NCBI GenBank assembly: GCA_016720825.1
Contig: JADKJV010000001.1
Location: 434,001-498,000, forward strand
Source: Chitinophagaceae bacterium
GTDB taxonomy: Bacteria > Bacteroidota > Bacteroidia > Chitinophagales > Chitinophagaceae
Reading direction: 5' to 3'
Length of the DNA: 64,000 nucleotides
Part shown: piece after piece, positions 60,136-64,000 of the stretch
How positions within the stretch are numbered: the stretch's first letter is position 1
How the letters are laid out: every line of letters begins with the position of its first letter
The notes under the pieces: generated by a model
Databases searched by the model: none
Told to the model about the DNA's origin: nothing
The model's input: only the letters and a program-made list of their open reading frames with translations
Position numbers and translations under genes: made by a program

Positions 60136-61137
60136 CTACACTTTAAGGTTTTCTTTACGTGCCAGGATGCGGTCGCGGATGATCCTGAAAAAGCGGGAGC
60201 GTTCTTTTTCACTCACTTCACTGATCAGGGTGGATCTTTTCATCTGGTTCTGGAAATGCTGGTACAGGTTATCGCAGAAAGCAAGATCACGGGTTTGCAT
60301 GAAATTGATTGTGGAATGTGTCATATAGCACAGTTTGGCACCATCCATCACTACCAGCATGTTGTTATCCCCAAGCAGAACCTCGTTAAAGTACATACTA
60401 AAACTGCCCATGGGTGTCTGGTTCGGATCGTCGACCATGAATTTATAGCCAAGCGCTGCCTGCTTTTCCAGGTAATTCCAGAGACTTTCAATCACTTCAT
60501 ACAGTTTCAGCACATCTTTGTCAGATTCAAACACCCGGGCTTCCCGGTAAAAATCAATTTGCCTGAAAATAATATTCATGCTTTCAATATTCCAGATTTC
60601 AACACTGGGTATCTGGTTATACAAATGCACTGCCTGGTGATCAAGCTGGTATAGTTCATCAGGATATTCCTCTACCCTGAATTTTCGTTTCGCAAACTCT
60701 GGAAACTGGAAATAGGTTTTCAGCCAGAAAAACCACTTGAAAGCTGCTATTTCACGGAAATGAAAATGATGGAAGATGGGAATGTCTTTACAGGAATAAT
60801 AGAATGTCTTTCCCTTAAAACCATTCATTTGCGTCATCTCTTTTACCAGGCTGATCATATAATCTTCAAACCTGAAATTATTCCGGTCAAGATAACGGCC
60901 CTGGAACAAAACTCCTTTCGAAGGAATGTGCATTAACTGGTCTACTGAAATCTGGAAATGCAAACACAGCTTGTATAATTCATCAATCGTAACCTGTTTT
61001 TCTCCCCGGATCCAACGGTAAACACTGTCGGTGCTTATGTCCAGTAAAACAGCTATAATTTCAGCCAGGGGCGGGTTCTCCGGGGCACGGGTGCGGATTT
61101 GTGCGAAGAGGTCCTGCTGAAGGTTTGTAATATCCAT
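60136..61137 (-). CDS. Large HTH regulator, downstream member of a tandem pair
   Basis: 333 residues. An XRE-like helix-turn-helix fills residues 24-70 (LAEIIAVLLDISTDSVYRWI, then RGEKQVTIDELYKLCLHF). The remaining 260 residues are one conserved domain of unknown fold with aromatic-rich helices (FHHFHFREIAAFKWFFWLKT, PSVEIWNIESMNIIFRQIDFYREAR). It is 9 nt downstream of a clear paralogue. Confidence 0.82.
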   Translation of the reverse strand: MDITNLQQDLFAQIRTRAPENPPLAEIIAVLLDISTDSVYRWIRGEKQVTIDELYKLCLHFQISVDQLMHIPSKGVLFQGRYLDRNNFRFEDYMISLVKEMTQMNGFKGKTFYYSCKDIPIFHHFHFREIAAFKWFFWLKTYFQFPEFAKRKFRVEEYPDELYQLDHQAVHLYNQIPSVEIWNIESMNIIFRQIDFYREARVFESDKDVLKLYEVIESLWNYLEKQAALGYKFMVDDPNQTPMGSFSMYFNEVLLGDNNMLVVMDGAKLCYMTHSTINFMQTRDLAFCDNLYQHFQNQMKRSTLISEVSEKERSRFFRIIRDRILARKENLKV

Positions 61138-61146
61138 AGCAATGGT

Positions 61147-62157
61147 TTAAATGGTTTTTTTCCTGTCTTCTATTTTCCCGGTCAGCATATTGAAAAACAT
61201 ATTTCGCTGCTTTTCACTGGTGGTGCTGATCTGTGTGCATCTTTTAATCAATGCCTGCAGTTCAGCAAAGGTTTCCTGGCAAAAAACAGTGTCTGTTGTA
61301 GTCATATAATTAATCACATCATAATTCACAAACACGGTCATTCTTTCATCTGCTATCGCCAGGATGGTATTATCGCCCAGGGTGATCCGGTTATGGAAAA
61401 ATCGGAAATTTTCCGATTTGGTCTGGTGGTTTTCACCGGGCAGGTGCTTGCACCCATGCTCTGCCTGTTCTTTCAAATGTGCAATCACCTCCAGTACTGA
61501 TCCGTACACTGCATGGACATCAGCCGGCTTCTGGAACAATCCGGCTTCCCGGTAATATTCCACCTGGAAAATAATACTGTTCACACATTCCGTATTCCAT
61601 ATTTCCGTGGAAGGGATCTGGTTGTACAGGTTGAGAATCTTTTTACCTTCCTCCCGAATACCAGGCGTCAGGCAATCCAGTGAAAACTTCTGCTGCGCAA
61701 AATCCGGGTGACGCAGGATGGATTTCATCCAGAAAAAATAATGAAAGGCAAAAAGCGGTTCTGATGAAAAATTATGGAAGAAAGGCAGGTCTTTGGAAAC
61801 ATATATAATTTCTTTTTTGCTGAAAGAAAGAATATGTTCCAGCTGTTGCCTGATCCCAGCGAGATAAGCATCGAATGTGAAATGCGCGAAATGGAGGCGG
61901 TCAGTATAAAATAATGTGGCCCCCGGTCTCACATCCAGTAACTGATCAAGTGATAATTTAAAATGTTTGCAAAGCAACTGGGCCTCATCCAGCACCAGCG
62001 GTGTTTCCCCCCGGATACGGCGGTAAGCACTGTCAGCACTTACATGCAGTATGTCAGAAACAATATCCACGAGGTTTTGATCCCCGGGCAAATTATTCCT
62101 GATCTGCTGAAACAGATAATCCTGGGCGGCTTGGCTGGTCATGGTTGGCTGGCGCAA
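61147..62157 (-). CDS. Large HTH regulator, upstream member of a tandem pair
   Basis: 336 residues, same design as its neighbour: helix-turn-helix at 28-75 (DILHVSADSAYRRIRGETPL), then the large C-terminal domain (PFFHNFSSEPLFAFHYFFWM, IPSTEIWNTECVNSIIFQVE). The pair aligns over its whole length with roughly a third identical residues by eye, so it arose by tandem duplication. The C-terminal domain may bind a ligand or partner; no target is evident. No gene of known function is in the operon. Confidence 0.82.
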   Translation of the reverse strand: MRQPTMTSQAAQDYLFQQIRNNLPGDQNLVDIVSDILHVSADSAYRRIRGETPLVLDEAQLLCKHFKLSLDQLLDVRPGATLFYTDRLHFAHFTFDAYLAGIRQQLEHILSFSKKEIIYVSKDLPFFHNFSSEPLFAFHYFFWMKSILRHPDFAQQKFSLDCLTPGIREEGKKILNLYNQIPSTEIWNTECVNSIIFQVEYYREAGLFQKPADVHAVYGSVLEVIAHLKEQAEHGCKHLPGENHQTKSENFRFFHNRITLGDNTILAIADERMTVFVNYDVINYMTTTDTVFCQETFAELQALIKRCTQISTTSEKQRNMFFNMLTGKIEDRKKTI

Positions 62158-62365
62158 ATAAGTAATCAGATACCTTCAGGGCCTTAGCATCAGCTAAAAG
62201 ATAGGTTTTTTTATAGATATATAGTCTGGGTAAATGACGGTATTTGCAATTTTTGCAATTAATTGGGCTGTATCTGTAAAATTCAGTTATTAAAAAGGTG
62301 CAGGTCTGAATATTTTCGGCTTGTTAATTTTCCGGCCGCCGCCGTAAACATTCAAAATACCTGAT
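62158..62365. other. Intergenic stretch upstream of both the HTH pair and the next gene
   Basis: Divergent control region of about 208 nt, AT-rich, with TTTGCAATTTTTGCAATT (two direct copies of TTTGCAATT at 62244-62261). No exact -7 box was found on either strand. Confidence 0.5.
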
Positions 62366-62767
62366 ATGAAATTGTTCTTTTTCCTTTTACTGGTAACAGC
62401 AACATATCCAGATGCATCCGGACAGCATCCCGCTCCCGATACTTACAATAAAAAAATCAAGACGTACAAGTCAATAGCGTGGACCTGCTTTTTAGGCGGA
62501 TTCGGCCTGCAGATTTCCGGTGCAGCGCTGGGCGGATTGAATACAAACTATGCGGATAAAGCCACTTCCTCAGAGAAAACAGGCGCCGCATTAGTGGTTG
62601 CCGGCAGCGGACTAATGCTTGCAAGCGTACCGTTTTTTATCGTACTGAAACAGCACAAAAACAAGGAAAATCAGCTTTCCATAAAAAACCAGCCGGTCAC
62701 CTTAGTGAAGGGCGGGCATTTGATCCGGCAATCGATACCTGCGCTAACATTGTGTATTGGATTGTGA
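62366..62767 (+). CDS. Hypothetical small membrane protein
   Basis: 133 residues. Signal-like N-terminus (1-18), two later hydrophobic segments (TCFLGGFGLQISGAALGGL and GAALVVAGSGLMLASVPFFI) and a basic C-terminus. I recognise no family. It lies alone between the HTH pair and lysS. Confidence 0.65.
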   Translation: MKLFFFLLLVTATYPDASGQHPAPDTYNKKIKTYKSIAWTCFLGGFGLQISGAALGGLNTNYADKATSSEKTGAALVVAGSGLMLASVPFFIVLKQHKNKENQLSIKNQPVTLVKGGHLIRQSIPALTLCIGL

Positions 62768-62897
62768 GGTAAAGTCATTTTGACAACTACCGAAAACAGA
62801 TCAGTCTTTCATGCATTATAAAAGGCCATAGCAATTACCGGATCTTGTTATTGCAGGAACCCCGCTGTTTCCCTCATGCGATGCGGTTAAAATGGGC

Positions 62898-62905
62898 TAT
62901 TTTTG
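62898..62905 (+). promoter_or_regulatory. -7 box of lysS
   Basis: TATTTTTG, 8 nt before the ATG at 62914; upstream in-frame ATG at 62881 would lie before the promoter. Confidence 0.6.
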
Positions 62906-62913
62906 CCACCCAA

Positions 62914-64000
62914 ATGACGCATATGCATTTATCTGAACAGGAAACCTTACGAAGAGAGAAACTGGCCGAGTTGATTATGATGGGTATTGACCCCTATCCG
63001 GCCCCGTTGTACCCGGTGAATCAATTTTCAGTTGATATTAAGGAAGGCTTCAGTGAAGCCACTAAAGAGCAATATGCTGAAGTATGCCTGGCCGGCCGCA
63101 TCATGAGTGTGCGCGATATGGGCAAGGCCAATTTCTGTGTGATCCAGGATTCCAAAGGAAGGATCCAGCTCTATATCCGCCGGGATGATATTTGCCCGGG
63201 TGAAGACAAATCACTCTATGATATTGTCTGGAAAAAACTGCTCGACATCGGTGATATCATTGGTGTGAAAGGGTATGCCTTTATCACCAAAACCGGTGAA
63301 ACATCTGTGCACGTGAAAGAACTCACCCTGCTTAGTAAATCACTCAGGCCCCTGCCGGTGGTTAAAACGGCTGGTGACGAAACATTTGATGCTGTAACTG
63401 ACCCTGAGTTCCGTTACCGCCAGCGCTATGCCGATCTCGTGATCAACCCCGAGGTGAAAGAGACTTTCCTGAAAAGGACAAAGATGATCAACTCCATCCG
63501 CGACTTCCTTAATGAACGCGGCGCGCTGGAAGTAGATACCCCTGTACTGCAGAGTATCCCCGGTGGTGCAGCAGCCAGGCCATTTATCACACACCATAAT
63601 GCGCTGGATGTTCCCTTTTATCTGCGTATTGCCAATGAACTCTATTTAAAAAGACTGATTGTCGGTGGCTTCGACTGGGTATATGAATTCAGCCGGAACT
63701 TCAGGAATGAAGGGATGGACCGCACCCATAACCCCGAATTCACCATCCTGGAATTTTATACAGCGTATAAAGATTATTTCTGGATGATGGATACCACCGA
63801 GCAAATGCTGGAAAAAGCCGCCATGGATGTGAACGGCAGTACAGATGTGGTATTAGGAGAGAATACACTTTCTTTCAAAGCACCCTTTGCGCGGGTAACC
63901 ATATTCGATGCCATCAAAGAACATACAGGTGTTGATGTCAGCGCTATGAATGAAGAACAGCTGCGCTCTATATGCAAACAACTGCGTATAGAAGTCAGCC
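62914..64000 (+). CDS. lysS: Lysine--tRNA ligase (5' part)
   Basis: The first 362 codons of a class II lysyl-tRNA synthetase, cut by the window edge. The N-terminal OB-fold anticodon-binding domain (LAGRIMSVRDMGKANFCVIQD, GDIIGVKGYAFITKTGE) leads to motif 1 (ERGALEVDTPVLQSIPGGAAARPF) and motif 2 (SRNFRNEGMDRTHNPEFT), with the lysine-pocket segment PFYLRIANELYLKRLIVGGF. ATG at 62914 or 62923 is possible. The C-terminus, including motif 3, lies beyond 64000. Confidence 0.96.
   Translation, partial: MTHMHLSEQETLRREKLAELIMMGIDPYPAPLYPVNQFSVDIKEGFSEATKEQYAEVCLAGRIMSVRDMGKANFCVIQDSKGRIQLYIRRDDICPGEDKSLYDIVWKKLLDIGDIIGVKGYAFITKTGETSVHVKELTLLSKSLRPLPVVKTAGDETFDAVTDPEFRYRQRYADLVINPEVKETFLKRTKMINSIRDFLNERGALEVDTPVLQSIPGGAAARPFITHHNALDVPFYLRIANELYLKRLIVGGFDWVYEFSRNFRNEGMDRTHNPEFTILEFYTAYKDYFWMMDTTEQMLEKAAMDVNGSTDVVLGENTLSFKAPFARVTIFDAIKEHTGVDVSAMNEEQLRSICKQLRIEVS

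Noticed and set aside
1..64000. tRNA or rRNA genes
   Set aside because: No T-loop and acceptor pairing or rRNA-like stretch was found by eye; a covariance search could still show one.

Overview
The window looks like chromosome from a Bacteroidota member, most likely of the Chitinophagaceae or a close relative. The evidence is the gene families present (GldH, GldC, PorG/DUF6089, BatD, DUF4290, DUF2911, DUF4197, head-GIN DUF2807, Lys-rich short proteins) and the promoters: about two dozen genes carry a Bacteroidota -7 box (TAnnTTTG) a few to about 75 bases before the start, with no Shine-Dalgarno preference. The family-level placement is an inference from protein style; no rRNA or tRNA gene is present to test it.

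Layout. 0-5 kb: a 22-bp tandem repeat array, an LpxD-like acyltransferase, a candidate 75-nt sRNA, then yicC-gldH-histidine kinase-response regulator. 5-18 kb: housekeeping genes on both strands (BatD, SDR, YjjG, Psd, CdsA, CPBP protease, DusB, glutathione peroxidase, ALDH, TadA, SOD). 17.8-33.7 kb: a long leftward block of cell-envelope genes: rpmH-rnpA-yidD, murI, two OmpH/Skp chaperones, bamA, uppS, porG, nadK, a second Omp85 protein, a CBS protein, hydrolase, cvpA, yqeY, gldC and a glycosyltransferase. 34.5-42.8 kb: DUF4290-murA-GNAT-gmk-CNNM transporter-tatC-rpiB-M28 peptidase. 43-56 kb: deoxyhypusine-synthase-like protein, PepSY-like protein, sdpR-sdpI-hydrolase operon, acpH, twin DUF2911 proteins, asnB, a Cys/Met PLP enzyme, fatty-acid hydroxylase, FAH protein. 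56-64 kb: head-GIN protein, GxxExxY protein, flavin reductase, OmpA-like lipoprotein, DUF4197, a tandem pair of large HTH regulators, and the 5' part of lysS.

Two things stand out. First, the spaces between genes hold several families of short palindromic elements. One family (CACAAAG units, at least eight copies between 35.4 and 54.2 kb) has arms whose sequence differs from copy to copy while staying complementary within each copy. Second, four normally essential or highly conserved genes are broken: bamA, nadK, asnB and a CNNM transporter. Most breaks lie at homopolymers, and a 370-base block at 30.5 kb is low-complexity sequence unlike anything around it. Together these point to assembly or sequencing error rather than gene decay.

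No CRISPR array, prophage, transposase gene or antiphage island was seen. The genes are otherwise ordinary core functions: outer-membrane biogenesis, peptidoglycan and lipid synthesis, protein export and oxidative-stress defence. The less understood parts are the intergenic elements, the candidate sRNA, the HTH pair and the deoxyhypusine-synthase homologue.
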